Notes under the pieces: model-generated
What the model saw: only the letters and a program-made list of their open reading frames with translations
What the model was told of the DNA's origin: nothing
The model's database searches: none
In this document: one piece after another, positions 24,895-38,474 of the stretch
Layout: every line of letters begins with the position of its first letter
How positions within the stretch are numbered: the stretch's first letter is position 1
Made by a program: the position numbers and the translations under genes
Origin: Setophaga petechia
Taxonomy: Eukaryota > Chordata > Aves > Passeriformes > Parulidae
Length of the DNA: 64,000 nucleotides
NCBI GenBank assembly: GCA_024362935.1
Contig: JANCRA010000040.1
Coordinates: forward strand, 744,001-808,000
Direction of reading: 5' to 3'

Positions 24895-26394
24895 GGGCTG
24901 CTTTCTTCTCACAAAGGTATTTGGTGGCAGAAATTTAACTTGGAAACATCTTTTATTCCCCAGATGGTGACTCAGGGCTATTGGATTCTTGGTTTCTCTG
25001 TCAACAGTTTCAGTGTGCATGGGAAGCTCAAACCAAGATAGGAGAGTGAGAATAAGTTTAACATGTTAAGAACCATTACACTGATCCTTCATATTCATAC
25101 AGAATACCCCAGAACGAACCTCACCTGCTTCTGCATTTGCCAGACTGTGTCAAGGAGGACAGCCATTCAAAAATGACCCTGAATTACATTTTCTTTAGAC
25201 TCACACTCTTTCTCCTCCTTCTCCCAACTTACTTTCACTATAGCAAAGACTTTGCTGCCAGAAATCAAGTAAGGATCAATGGCATAAAAAGAAAAATGAC
25301 ACAGAAGGAATCCGGTGACAGGTATAGAATCATTGTCCCCATGGTGATACCTTCACATCTTTCAGCAGTTTAGGAATTCACTGAGCTGGAGATTGCACTT
25401 GAGCCAATATTATCGCTTTAAAAGTAGCAATCATTTTTTTATTGCTTTAATCATTCATACATTAAAACCCCATGGACTGAGTCAAGAGATGGTATCAATG
25501 ATTGCCTTTTGTGGGGATGCAGCAACCACAAGGAAGTGCACCTCAGCCCCCAGCAGAAAAGAAATAGTTCAGGTTAATATTGATCTGAGGCCTTTTAGTG
25601 ATGGAAAAAAACTCCAGTGTTTTGCTAGTTCACAAATATTACAGGATATAACACAATGTTTAAGCAGCATATAAAACAATAGCAGGATACAACACATCAT
25701 TATAGACAAAATATTTGGAACTGTAGGTGAAAGTGCTCAAATCCCATTCCTCCCACTATACACTCTGTTCCAGTCATCATCATAAAGATATTGACTGTAT
25801 TTTTTATAACTGCATTAGTGTTTGTGCAATAATCTAGACCACATTTCCTCGCTGACACTGTTGGCTGGAGAAAAGTCCACAGAAGTCCCATAATGCCTTT
25901 ATCAGGCCACGTCAAACTGCTGAGAGACCAATTTTCAAGATTTATCAACTCAAAAATGGATTCAATAAGTAAGTTTCTACAGATTAATTTAAATAAGCCT
26001 TGTGTTAACAACATCTTTCTTTTCTTGAAAATACTTCATGCCAATGTGATTCCAGATTGCTGGATACTGACACTACCCATGATAAAGAACATATTTTTAG
26101 CTTTTCCGCCCTGCTACCATGAATGAAGAGAATAATTTTGAGATAATCTTCTTGTTGCACTTCAAATCCTTTCTTAATCCCTCAAAAGTTTTAGCACTTA
26201 AGGTGTTGTGCCGTGTGCTACTAGTACTGCAAGATTTGAACTGACCAAATCTTTGTGTTTCAAATGTATCTGACCAGATCCTGCTACAAGCTTGTTCCAG
26301 AGAGTTGGATCAATATTGTACTATCCTTCTTAGGACAAGTGGGTCAAAACTATCTCTCTATTCAGTATCTTCAAATCTATCAATCATCTATTGT

Positions 26395-26865
26395 GATGAT
26401 CAGGAGGCTGGAGCATCTGTGAGGACAAGGCTGAGAGAGTTTGGCTTTTTCAGTCTGGAGAAGAGAAGATGCTATGGAGATTTTATAGCACCTTCTGGAA
26501 AATAGAAGGCTCTAGAGAGACCTGACAACACTTTCCAGTACCTAAAGGGGGCTACAAGAAAGCTGGAAAGGGACTTTTTGACAAGGACGTGTAGTGAGTG
26601 TACAAGGGAGAACAGCTTTAAACTAAAAGAAGGGAGATTTAAATTAGCTATTAGGAAGAAATTCTTTATTCATAGACTAGCTAGGCAATGGGCAGGATTC
26701 CAGAAGTTGTGCCAGCCCCATTCCTGGAAACGTTCAAGGACACATTGGTGGTGGTTTGAGCAACCTGGTTTAGTGGAAGGTGTCTCTGCCCATGGCAGGG
26801 GGTCCATAAAACAATGGTCTCTAAGATCCCTTCCATTACACGTTGCTGTGTTTCTATTTGGTTTA
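26395..26865 (+). mobile_element. CR1 LINE fragment, 3' end of ORF2 and 3' untranslated region
   Basis: The sequence follows the CR1 3' part: a 'GLEHL..RLREFGFFSLEKRR' region (about 26410-26475), 'KESWKGTF' at about 26560, 'NSFKLKEGRFKLAIRKKFF' at 26610-26670, and the 'PIPGNVQGHIGGGLSNLV' segment near 26700-26780. It ends at about 26865 after a 'GATCCCTTCCATT' stretch and a decayed TTCTATTT tail. Reading frames are broken. About 40 bp in the 'LEKRRLRGDL' coding part (about 26455-26540) look duplicated in tandem relative to the family consensus. Upstream of 26395 the resemblance is lost, so the copy is 5' truncated as usual for CR1. Confidence 0.87.
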
Positions 26866-28944
26866 GAGAAAAGAGTGGAAAACCCAAAACTTGCTGGATT
26901 TAGGAGAGATAATTCAGATTTTTAGAGCTTTACTTTTGAAAGTACTCATATTTGATGAGATAACCACTCGTAACGAAATTTTTCAATAAAACAGAGGAGT
27001 TAGAGCAAAAAGCCAGAACAAAAGTTGCCAGCTATATGAGTCATCAGTAGGTCAGCTCCAAACATGATTTTTGTTTTTCAGTTTGGATTGGCAAAATAAG
27101 TTCTTTCCTTTAACCAGATGGGCTTTGTATGCTAAATCAAACATTCCCTCAGAAAGACGGCATTTCAAATTATTTACTTAAACAATTAGAAAGGCATAGC
27201 TATAGAGACTGTTTGATACATAATTCAAATAAAGATGTATTTTGTATCATCTCAATCTTTTCTTAACTGAGTGTACTCCTGGCAAGCTTTTTATCTAACA
27301 TTCCTGGACCAGTAATTTGTTAAAATAAATATATTATTCCTAGGAAAAATACTGTTGTTTGAGTTTTGATGTTTTTACTTTTTTTCAATAGAAACTTTTT
27401 TTTTTTTATTGATCTTGACAACAAGAACTTAAAAGTTGTTTTAGGGTCAAGACTCAGGTTCCTTTGTCCTTAAGTTCTAGCAGACACTTGACTTTTTCTT
27501 TTCCAGAGGCATGAGATAATAGCTCCCCTAGGGCTTTGGCTATCTTCCAGAATAAAGGAGAGCTGTTTTTAGTGATATTTATTTGTGCATACTGGCTGTA
27601 TTGATTCTTTTCCCAATAAAATGTGGAATGAGACTTCCAAGTAAAGCTACACTCCTTCTTGAGAATTCCTGATCCAGCTGGGAGTTTTATTGAAAAGTAC
27701 CCCATGTGAGAATACTAACAGTGCAAGGAGTAATTAAGAGTTCTAGAACAATTTAAAGTATTAATATATGGAGACAAAATTATTGTGGGAGAAAAAGAAA
27801 AAAATGTATCTTCATGGGGCTTCTAGTTATCTACCTGTAGAAGCTCATCATTTTTCTTTGAAATCATATATGTGTTTGGAATTTATGCTCAAGTTACCAG
27901 TGCAAATCACACAGTCCCACATTCTCAAGAATTCCTCTTGCAGCCTCTGTTCTGTACCTGATCCATAATTGCATCATTATTGACTGTAAATAATATTAAC
28001 TTGTCACATTTTGCTATGTATTCCCACAGGAATCTCCCTAGTTAAAAAATATCTTTAATAATATTATTTAATGTACTTGTCAAAGGCTCTTCAATGTGTA
28101 AACAACCATTTTTATGTATGTGGAAACAAAAGTATCTGATTTCCTTTTATATTGACAAATATACTTCCCTCAGCCATTCCTAGACGGTCAGGGAACTACA
28201 CTCAAATAATGTTCATTTATTCACCTCTTCTTCTTTAAATTTTCTATATCCTAGCTCCTTTTGAAGGACTGGAAGTAGAATTGGTATTCTCTGATGGAAA
28301 TCCAAATGTCGCGTATTATTCAACAGTTGGTTATTGCTTTAAAATAATATTACAAAAAGTTTAGAGAAAGCAGAAAAAGAAAGAACAAAAAAATCCCCTC
28401 ATGATCCAATTTAATCTGCAAGTGACATTTAAATAGGAAAAAAGTGAAGATATGATTTGATCAAGATTCAGAAATGATTTATTACTTCTCTTGTGATAAA
28501 AGCCAGAGGCTTTCAGCATGTATGAATACTTCATTTTGTTTGATGCTTTACATAGCATACTAAATTTCAGGCCCCTTCACTGTCCCATATTAAGAATTTT
28601 TTAGAAGATAATGTAAGGATCACCTAGATTCTTACTCCCTCTGCCAGCAACAAGTATCTTGAAACAATACTGCCTACTTCAATTATAAGACTCCTCTTAT
28701 TAACAAAGAACTGACATATATTAAAACAAAAGACAAAAGGTAGATACTGACAGAGGAACGAATGAGAATAAATGAAAAAATAATATAGGAATCTCAGAAA
28801 GCAAGGCACTGGTGTTAGCTCACTTCAGATAATTTAGACACACAATTTTGAACTTGAAAGCTACGTCTCTTTTCACAGTCAATTACAAGAAATCAGCATA
28901 TCTAGACTGAGTCATATAAGTAATTTCAATAATTTCAACTTTAG
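26866..28944. other. Single-copy A+T-rich DNA, no gene seen
   Basis: Short frames only. The start of the family A LTR may lie undetected in the last 200 bases. Confidence 0.6.
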
Positions 28945-29304
28945 TATGATATGTATTACTCCATCAAGTGTCCATATTTTTTCATAAAGCAGGGCTAAAA
29001 TGAGTAGCTGAGATTAAGAGTATGTCCCAAGTAATCATTATGCATGATGCAGCCCTGCTTTCTTGGAGATGGCTGAAAACCTGCCTGCTGATGAAAAGTT
29101 GTGAATTAATTACTTATTTTTGCTTTGCTTACATGTACAGCTGTTGCTTTCCTTTTTAAACTGTTGAATGAAAACCCACAAATTTTTTACACATTTTTAC
29201 ATTTTTATACTTTCAATTATCTCCTGCATCCTTCTGGGATAGAGAGGGTGGTGAGCAAGTGGCTGTGTGGGGCCAAGCTGCCTCCCAGGGCTAAACCACA
29301 ACAT
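28945..29304 (+). mobile_element. Partial LTR, same family as 12331-12915 (family A)
   Basis: The segment follows the sense strand of family A from a decayed TATA region ('TTTTTTCATAAAGCAGGG', about 28978-28995) through 'CCCAAGTAATCATTATGCAT', 'GATGCAGCCCTGCTTTCTTG', 'GAGATGGCTGAAAACCTGCC' and 'TTAAACTGTTGAATGAAAAC'. It finishes at 'GGCTAAACCACAACA' (to 29304). The first part of the LTR (U3 start) cannot be recognised upstream of about 28945. It is probably truncated or too diverged. No internal retroviral sequence is attached. Confidence 0.75.
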
Positions 29305-32300
29305 AATACGCACAATTTCAATAATTAAGCAGGTATTTATTGGCTAGCACATTTAATGGCTAAAATCTAAGGAGCTCCTTGCCTAAGCTTTGGTTCATTG
29401 TCCTAGAAAGTTACCTGAATACTCTTTGATGTCCAAGCAGGCATGAATCAGGAGAAAGGGTAGCCTCCAGTTCTCACTGAATTGTATTTTCCCATGTTTC
29501 TGAGTTTCCATCTTCCACCAACTTTGTCAGTTCTCTGTGTTTAGCTTTGGGATCTCGTATTTTGTAATGTTTTCTGTCTTGAATTCTGCAATCTTCATCT
29601 CAACAACTACTTCTGTCTCTAATTTATCTTTGTTATCTTCTATGGGTCAGCTCTAGAGCCTTTCTCACAGTTGCTTTTCACAGCTTAGCTATTTCCTCTG
29701 AAGTCTGAGCCAAAGTTACACAGCTGAACCACATCAGATCCCAGCCTTGGATCCTTAGACCACAGAAACAAAGCCATAGAAAGAAGTAAAAGGTTACAGA
29801 GGGTTTAAAGACTGAAGAATATAGAGTATTTCTAGAAGCAAATTGAAGGGGAAAATTTATGGGGGCTATATAAATATACATGTGGTGTTTCTCCTATCTG
29901 AACATAAATTTAGTGACAGTGAGAATTAGAAAATTGGGAAATGTAATTTGTTGAGGACAAGGAATAGTATCTTGCATAGTTTGAGATGGGAGAAAAATCA
30001 TCTGATGCTGCCTTCTACAATGGTAAGAGATAATAAGAGAAAAGAAGGAAAGATTCAGGAAAGGATTTGAAAATTATGAACAAAAGGAGATTTTGTTTTC
30101 TATGAAACAAAATCAGTGAAAAGGAAATGACAGGAAAAAAAAAAGATAAAATGATATATATGGTCTGGGTAGAATATGACCTTTGCTTCAATGTATTGAA
30201 AGTAAGAGGGGTCAATGAAAAGCTGTTTGCAGTGGTGGAAAAGCAAATGTATATATGTGAGAGACTTTGCCTAAAAACAAAGCATAAGTTTTACAGGTGC
30301 TGTGGAAAAAATTCCAGAGTTGAGAGAGAGGCCTTTCCAAAAGGAAGGCCATACATTGGAGTCATTAGCCGTGGAAATTATATTTTAAGAGTGTGTGCAC
30401 TATTGACAAAGAGTAAATAATGGACAAATTCAGTAAGGTAAAAATATCCAGATACTTGTGCTGATTTTCTACCAGGAGAGGACATTTGTGAGGAGATACT
30501 GTAATGACAGCCTGAAAACAAGCACTTTTCCTTAGGATTCATTGAAATCATAATACTGATGAGCGATGAGTTGTATTCTGCCCTCATACAGAAAAATGCT
30601 TATGAATCTCCCTAACCTCAAACATGTTCTTATATATCCCTTGGCACTATAGTCAGCAACCTACAGCAACTTGTCTTGTGATCCAGATCCAGATCTAGGA
30701 AGATAGTAGCAGGAATAAGCAAAAAATTGTAGAAGGAATGGACAAAATCAGGGCTTCCAACCCAGGAAAAAATTTATATCCTCTATCCATTCTCCAGGTA
30801 ATAATTCTGCATCATACTTCCTTACTGCCTGATTAGTATTCTTTTATCATGCTTTATGAGAAAGACTAATGTAATTATAGTTTAGCTGCATTAGTTAAAA
30901 AATAAAAAAGGAAAATGATAAGATTCAATTAAAAATTATGCTAATTTGATCGGATAGAAAATTGCTTAGCAGCATACAAACTTATTACTATGATACATTG
31001 ACTGTCTGTAGGAAAAGTTTCACCATGCTTATGAGTATTTATTTTACAGAAGTTCATTCCACAACAAGGAACAGTCAAGGGAAAATATTTCTCTTGTAAG
31101 AGTTAGCACCTGTCTCAATTTATTATCAAGTTCAATGGAACCAGTTCTAAGAAGGAACGTGGACTGGCAGTTTGGGCATGTTAACCTGCCACGACACAGA
31201 GATACTGGAGCTCATAATGGACAAGCTGGTTTGCCTTTTAAGAGTAGGTAATACAACATCCATGGGGACAAGCCTTTTTTCTTGACAGCTCTGATGAGTC
31301 CATGCTGAGCACAGACTTAATTTTGCTCTACTACATCTCTTTTGTTAGGTCTTGGAAGATTTAGAAGCTTTTTCCTGCAGCAGGTTCAGGCACCACACTT
31401 GTTTGCTGTGCTTGGGAGAATACACATATTCTTTAGTTGTGTTGCAGTTTTAAGGTTCTTTTTCCTGTTTATAAGTGAATTCATGCAGACCTACCAATAA
31501 CCCTCGTCTGTTATCTTGATCATTCAGCCTTACATAAAGATCCAGTAACAATTTGTAAAACAACTGCATACTCAGAAAAAAGCACAATATAGACACCTTG
31601 AATAACACTAAGGTACGTATGGCTAATAAGAAGCAAGATAGCATGAAAGGTTGTTACATTATGTTCTTTAATTACTCAATGTTCTATAATTCCACTTTAC
31701 ATAAAATTATTTTTAAATATGCTTTTGTAGAAACTTTATTTCCATCGATCCATAGCTTATGCCTGGATATCAGCATGCCTTATATATTTAATCTAGGATG
31801 TATTGTAGCCAGCAAAAGAAATAGAAAAATACTAATTGAGCAAAACATAGTCTTTCAAAAATCAAAATTTAACATTTCCTACTCTAAAGCTACTTCCTAG
31901 CATTTCTGGGAAATGAAAAACAAAGGAATTCTCCATCCAGACAGATTCTGTAGTTTCTTCTCTCAGCTGGAAAACTCAAATAAAGGCTTGCCACAGCAAT
32001 GTCATACCATCAGAGAATGGACTAGCAATGTCTTGTGTGAGTTTCCACTTGCATAATACACCTAAGTATTAATATCAAAACAGTAAAACCATGCAGGCTT
32101 GCAAACCAATCAATGCAAGCCACCTACAAGAAAAACTTGACCTAATCTCCGTCAGCAAATCTGGAGCATATGGACTGGATTAAGTGGCATTTGAATCCAT
32201 TCCAAAAGACCTGGAAGTCCAGAGGCTGTAGCACTCCTCCTGTGACAGTGAGATCTTGCTTTAGAGATCATCTATGAATCAGAAAGAAAGGAGAATTTAG

Positions 32301-34489
32301 CTTAGGTTTCCAGGAAACTGCCTTAACTTCTAGGTCACGTTCAAATTTTTGGTTTATAAAACCTGACCCTTCCCATGAAACTCTTTGCAGAGTGCGAACA
32401 AATTTGAGCAAAGTCTTCAGAGAACTAAAATACCTTTAATAGAAAAATGGATTAACTTATATGAAACAGTCCAGTACTAGTCCAACTTGGTAGAATTTAT
32501 TTCATTGAACACAAGATACCTGAGAGCTCAATGTTTAATCTAAAGCAATTCCATTCTAGAGTTACTGGTGAGAGCATTAATAAAGAAGGCATTTTTTCCT
32601 TTCCAGCTCACATACCTGTTAGACAACACTGTGAATGTACCTTGAAGTTCTTTTCAAATAGCATAGAGTCACTCAGACACATCTGTTGGTGACTGGCAAT
32701 AGGGAAAACAAATATCACACAATGATTCTTATCACTGCCTGCTTTTAATACTAGAACCAGTAGTTTATTTGTCATACAGGCTCCTTCTCCACCTGCTGAG
32801 CTGCAATTCTTGGACTCATAGGAATACAAAAGAACAAGATGATCAGAACAAGAAACAATCGAGCCTGAGCTTCCTTCACATCAGGAGGGAGGAGCTGAGG
32901 TAATGGAACTGGAAGAGAAATGAAGCAGTCATCTGCATATCTGCCCTGAACTTACAGGGGATATTATTGATTTCCTGGAGTTCCCCATGCTGTCAACTCT
33001 TGCTGATCATCCATGAGATTGCCACCAATACACTGCCAGGTATGAACTTAAGAATATCAAGAGTGACCACTGAAACCCTGAGGACAAGGCATCTCCAGTT
33101 TTTCTGAATTGCTGTACATTTTTTCTCTCACACACCTGCTGTGTTAGTAGGATGAACAGGTTCCTTCAACATTCTCATCTGAATTTAGTGAATGTTTGTT
33201 TCTGATAGATTGCAAAGGAAGAGCTATTTCTGACAAAGTTGAAGGTGTACTGCAATTGGCTGTTCTGGTGGAGCTATCAGGAGGGGAAATCATCCCAGAT
33301 TTATACAGATTTTTAAGATCTCTCTACTACAGGTCAGTCCAAAAATTCAAATAAAGACCTTTTAAAGCACTTGCTACAATCTGCCTCCAACTGCTAAGTC
33401 GGTATATTTGTTTGAAAGACATAGGACAATGGGTAGAATGATTTTTCACATGATCAGCAGGATTAAAATTTGTCTATATGCTCTTTTCTATCAAATTAAG
33501 TACAAAAATGTGATAAGGTTACTGTATATTATTACCATCAACATAATTCTGAATAGGAAGGATTTCACTCATTATTTGTAGATTGCTGCTTTACAATTTT
33601 ATCTTAATTGACTTGATCACCAACTTGAACACTTAATATTACAGTATCATTAGCCCATTTACTATTCATCTAAATCATACAATTACAGCAATTAAATTGG
33701 TTGCCTTTTAAACACTTGGTTCAGTGATCTTTAATTAGACATCTATGAGCTGAATTACATGGAAAAGGTGCTAAATGTTACAACTCTATTGAAGGGGGTT
33801 ATTTGCCATATTATAAGGGATTGATTTAGACAAATGTCATATGTGTTAAAACATGCTGCCTCCTTGATGCTTTCTGGTTACCTAGTGATTCTGGGTCTAC
33901 ATTCTAAATAGCATGGTAGGAAGATTCATCTTTTTAAAAACCCATTATAAGCTACATCTAAAAGGACCATAAACATAATGAAGCGATTCAAATCCAGAGT
34001 TTAGCTTGCAATATAGTAAATACTAGGTGGGTTTTTCCTGTCGCTCATTTTCACAGAAGGGAAAATCCTGGTTTCATGTTTACAGGCTAGATGTGCTTCT
34101 TTAGACCCTGTCTGCATCCTCTCAGCTCTTACTTTCCATACATACTATTCTTCTGTTCTAAGAAATTAAATTTCTAGTGTGCTAGGCAAGAATTTTTGCT
34201 TTAAATACCCAGAAAAAATCACACAGGGTTTAGTAGGAATGTTTGTGTTTCCACAAATACACCAGCTCAGTATTTCCTCTCAGTCATAAGGCCAAATTCA
34301 AGGAACAGAGAATGAAGCAAGAAACATGATTATGCTTCTATAGAAATTCATGATTTGTTTAGATTTGTCTTAAACTCTGAATTCAACTATAACCCCCTAA
34401 TCTCTAAGAAAACAGTAGAACTACAAAACATTGAGGAAAGAATGATCAGAGATCTGTACCTTTGTTTCCTGCCATATTAAGATTAACTG
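29305..34489. other. Single-copy A+T-rich DNA, no gene seen
   Basis: No frame above about 100 codons and no recognised repeat. The TAAT-rich stretch at 33590-33800 is listed separately. Confidence 0.65.
33590..33800. promoter_or_regulatory. Possible conserved non-coding element
   Basis: A run of spaced ATTA/TAAT words (TTAATATTACAG, CAATTACAGCAATTAAATTG, CTTTAATTAGAC) in complex, non-repeat DNA. Same type of weak evidence as the other two candidates. Confidence 0.18.
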
Positions 34490-34780
34490 AGTCACTAAGG
34501 ATCTCCACTCTGGAAAAGAGATGATCCAGAGGAGAAATATTACAGATCTATAAAAACCTGAAAAGCAAAAAGAGGATGAATAAAAATTCATTACTGATTT
34601 TCCCTGCTAATACAAGAATAGTAAGAGCTATTAGTCCAAGTTACTTGTAACAAGATGCAAAACCAAATAACCAAGCAAGACAGAAGTCAGAGTGCATCAC
34701 AGACTCCCTACTTTGTCCAAACAGATTGCTTCAAGGAGGACAGGGACATAAGGCAGCCAAAACATATTACAGTGTTTCTT
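34490..34780 (+). mobile_element. Probable old CR1-like LINE fragment
   Basis: A degraded stretch resembles the 3' coding part of an older CR1/L3-type LINE lineage that is widespread in reptiles and birds: 'CTGGAAAAGAGATGATCCAG', then a 'GATCTATAAAAACCTGAAAAG' context, 'CTAATACAAGAATAGTAAGA', then a region corresponding to the conserved stretch after the 'INRFK' codons. Identity is low, with many small gaps, and there is no open frame. It could be chance similarity in A-rich DNA; a profile search with LINE models would decide. Confidence 0.4.
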
Positions 34781-35627
34781 AGCAAAAATGTTTGGTTTTG
34801 TTTACTTGTTGGGATTTTGGTTTTGGTTTTCTCTTGGTTTAGATCGTGTGTGAAAACAGATTTTTTGGAAAAAGATATTTTAAAATTTGTCCATTAAAAA
34901 CATTTAGCTTTCTACACTGCATAATAGTAGATCCCTTCTCCAGCTGCTTCTCCAGTTGCATTTTTTTGCATTGTATTCATTGGCGAGGGGTGCCGTATGT
35001 CTGCTGCCCTTTCATGAATAACCATTTCCTGTGGCTTGTTTTGCACCTTCCTTCAATTAACCAGTCAAAAGAAGGACACAGAAAAAAACCTTTTCTTCTG
35101 AAAGTTTATCCAGCACAGAAAAAATTATTAAGAATATTCCCATTCCTTAACCCGAATCTATGTTTTATGATATTTTGCTGCAAATTCAGCATTTCCTAAG
35201 TTCTTAAATGCTGAATAACATGATGGTCAAGAGATATATGGTCAACCACAAGCTGAGATACAGGTTTGGTCTTTTGATTTCCATACTATCTTGAACGGTC
35301 TACATAATCTACTGTTTCACACCTCCTTACATGGAGTAGGGATAATATTTCACTATTTCCCATGGATATAAGAACAAAAATCATTAATGAATAAGAAGAC
35401 TCCAGGTCTTATGCTGATGATCACACAAATGCTTAACAGGATAATACAGTATTTTGGCTGCGCTCTCTTAATGGAGCCATTAACAATTAAAAAAGGCAAT
35501 GACTGACTTTAAGGAATTAGTAGGATTAATGGTAGTAAATTTCATAAAATCTTCGATAATATTCTCAAACTACAAAATGAAGAGTATTAAATCATTAACA
35601 GGGGAGTTAATTAGAAGTGCTGCAATA

Positions 35628-35699
35628 GGGAACAGGAACATGATAGGTGAGATCATTATATGGGAAACAGGGAACATGATAGGTGAGATCATTATATGG
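35628..35699. repeat. Tandem duplication, period 36 bp
   Basis: The block GGAACATGATAGGTGAGATC followed by ATTATATGG occurs at 35635 and again at 35671 with no mismatch in the shared core. This near-identity suggests a recent duplication. Confidence 0.95.
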
Positions 35700-38434
35700 A
35701 ATCTAGTGTTTTAAAGGTTCTTAAAACCAGGTTAATTTTTCTACTATTGAATGATAAAAGGAAAAAACTTGCCTCATTACATTTCTTAAGTAAGACTTAT
35801 CCAGTAGTAAAACAAAAACAGGTAGATCACAACAGTGATATCTAAGACTAGGAGCATTTCCAAGAACCTCAGGGTAATTCAAGCTATATCTCAACTAATG
35901 ACACATTTCCACCTCTTTTTTCCCCAACACCTTGTAACCATCTTCTATGACTTTGGATGGTATTCGCTACTGATATCCCTCCTCTGTCATTTCAGAAAAG
36001 TCTTTCTCAGATTATATTTCAAATTAATTTTCCATAATTTGCTTTTTGTTCCATTATGTCTATAATTTCTTTTTTATATGACTGATCAAAACAAATGTCA
36101 AAATTCCATTTTTCTATTTTCATTTTGCACTACAGCCTTTCCACCATGACTTACAGGCTATGTTACAGATGAAAAGGGCCGGTGAACCAAACCCTGGCCT
36201 CAAGGGCAAGCCACACTAATTATCTTCCATTTACTTTTGTTAACCCTCTTTATAGTTTTTTTTTGCAGATGGGAAAAGTAAAGATCTCTTACTAACCCTA
36301 CTCCATGTAGCAGTGGAGGAGAGATATCTTCTTCTAAACTTATTGCTGTTTACTTAATAATTTTTATCAGAAAAAAAAAAAAGAATGAAGAATTTTTATG
36401 AGCACATTCTCTGCAATAAGGGTGCTGACAAAAAGTTAGCGAAGTATATGCAAGACAAAGTTTATAAAATCTATCTAACATGAAGAAGATTATTGTAATA
36501 GTCTTTTTTGTGAGTCAACTCTGTACTTATAAAACCATTGTTTAATTAATTAAAAAGAAGTTAATAAAGTCATACAGCAGGAATATTTTAATTCCTTCAA
36601 CGTGGTTTCATGCACATTGAAACTTGGATCTTTTTTTCCTTTCCCTCACAGAAATTTTGGAAAAAATTCAAATATAAATGTTATTTTACTCAGGTAGCCC
36701 ACTGTCATTCAAACAGTAATATGAAGAAGAGCTCTTCAACATATTAAAAAAAAAAAATAAAATTTTGAATGCATCAACTTTTCTCTATCCTTAAATTTCG
36801 ACATTTTTTCCAGTTATAAAAAGTTTCTTCAAGTAACATATAACACAAAACACTTCAGCATCTGTAGATTAATTCAAGAAAATACTAAAATACCAACGGG
36901 TTATGTGCTCTTAAAAATTTCTTTCAGAACCCATATTTTAACTACCCGCTTCAGAACTACCCTCCTGATGTTTCAACCACAGTATCAATCTCATCTTCTG
37001 GCCTACGTAGATATTGAAATTACCCTGTAACAGTGTCTTTCTCTCTCTCCCAAGCTCCTTTCTAAGATATGGGTGGTTCCATCCTAGTTTTAGGTGTCTT
37101 TTAACATATCTATTGTCATCTGGAAGAAATAGAAACTTATAAACCTTTCCTTACCCAGATTGTCTCAATAGATGACTTACTTAGGCATTTGCTTATATTT
37201 ACTTGTTATTCTCTACGTCTCAGCTGCAGCTATAACCATATAAAGGTATGAACTTCCTTAAACAGTTTCTCTATTCTCAGCAAGATTTTCTGTGAATTGA
37301 GATAATCATAACATTTCATCTTTCAGTCATCAACATAAGGATTAGTAGGGATGAACTGATAAGAGCACCAGTGGGCTCCTATTTGAAACCAAAATGAGCA
37401 TGTGGGCTTATTTCCAGCACACAGCATTTTGACAGTGATCTTGCCATCATTCTGAGCTGCTTTGTATTCCATCTAGGACCAACAGCTGTGTTTATTCATT
37501 TGCCTTCAGCTGTTCAGGGGTCACAGGGATGATGGTATTTCCATCTCTAAATATTGATGCAGAGTTAAGCTACAAAATAAAGGTCTCAAGTCCCTGCTTC
37601 CTTCAGAGGGTGCAAACTTTTGGGAAGCTCTGGAGATGAAGGATAACTTTGAGGCTATCATTAAAGGGTATGGCCTGAAAAAGCATAACCTGAAGCTAGG
37701 TAATGAGCAGAAAACAAAATCTTCTTCCAAGAAACAAAGAATGTGTTATGCAGTATTTCAGTGGTGTTCCTGCCACCTGTCCACAGTGTGAACTAGCAGG
37801 GACAACTTCTTCATGTAATGTGGGGTCCCTCATCAAAGGATAATCTGGCTGTCAGTGCTAACACAGAGCCAAAGACCTCAAAAATCTACTCAAACCCAAT
37901 GCTCACTCGTTATGCAAACATATGGATGGATACAGCAGGATTCCCTAATATGTTTAACATTACTTAATTACTGTTCCCCCCATGCCTGTTTAAAAGCAGT
38001 CTTCAGTCTCCCACAGGGGTTTCAGTTAATACTTTGTTTCTGGTCTCATTATCTAATCATGTGTATTTTTTATTTCCTACTATGATTCATGGGAAGCATT
38101 CATGCTTCACTTGCTGCATTTTCATGTTCAGTGAATAAAAGCTAGTGTCCTTTGAGTGACCTCATGTCCTCTCTACCCTGCCTCCAAGTGATAAAAACAG
38201 CTACCACTCTGCTAGACTTGCAGAACAACTGGATGAAATGTTTGCTTCTAGGAAGCTTCTTCTCTTTCACTGACTTTCCCACCTTCCTTCATTTTACAGA
38301 TTCCAATTTCATACCGGCAGAATAAGACTGGGCTGGTCTCTTGCCTCAGTCAGAAAAGTAGTTATCCATTTCCAGGAGTGCACAGACATATGACTTCACT
38401 GGTGGATAAGACAAATGCATGACTTGAAGTTATA

Positions 38435-38474
38435 CCCCTCTCCTTACTTGCAATGCCCCTCTCCTTACTTGCAA
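38435..38474. repeat. Tandem duplication, period 21 bp
   Basis: CCCCTCTCCTTACTTGCAA at 38435-38453 is repeated exactly at 38456-38474, separated by TG. Confidence 0.95.

Larger units (their letters stand above)
23271..26394. other. Single-copy DNA with the (TA)n tract, no gene seen
   Basis: Besides the (TA)n at 24086 and the short tandem at 24861, only frames up to about 108 codons without domains. The first 200 bases may still hold decayed CR1 5' sequence. Confidence 0.6.
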
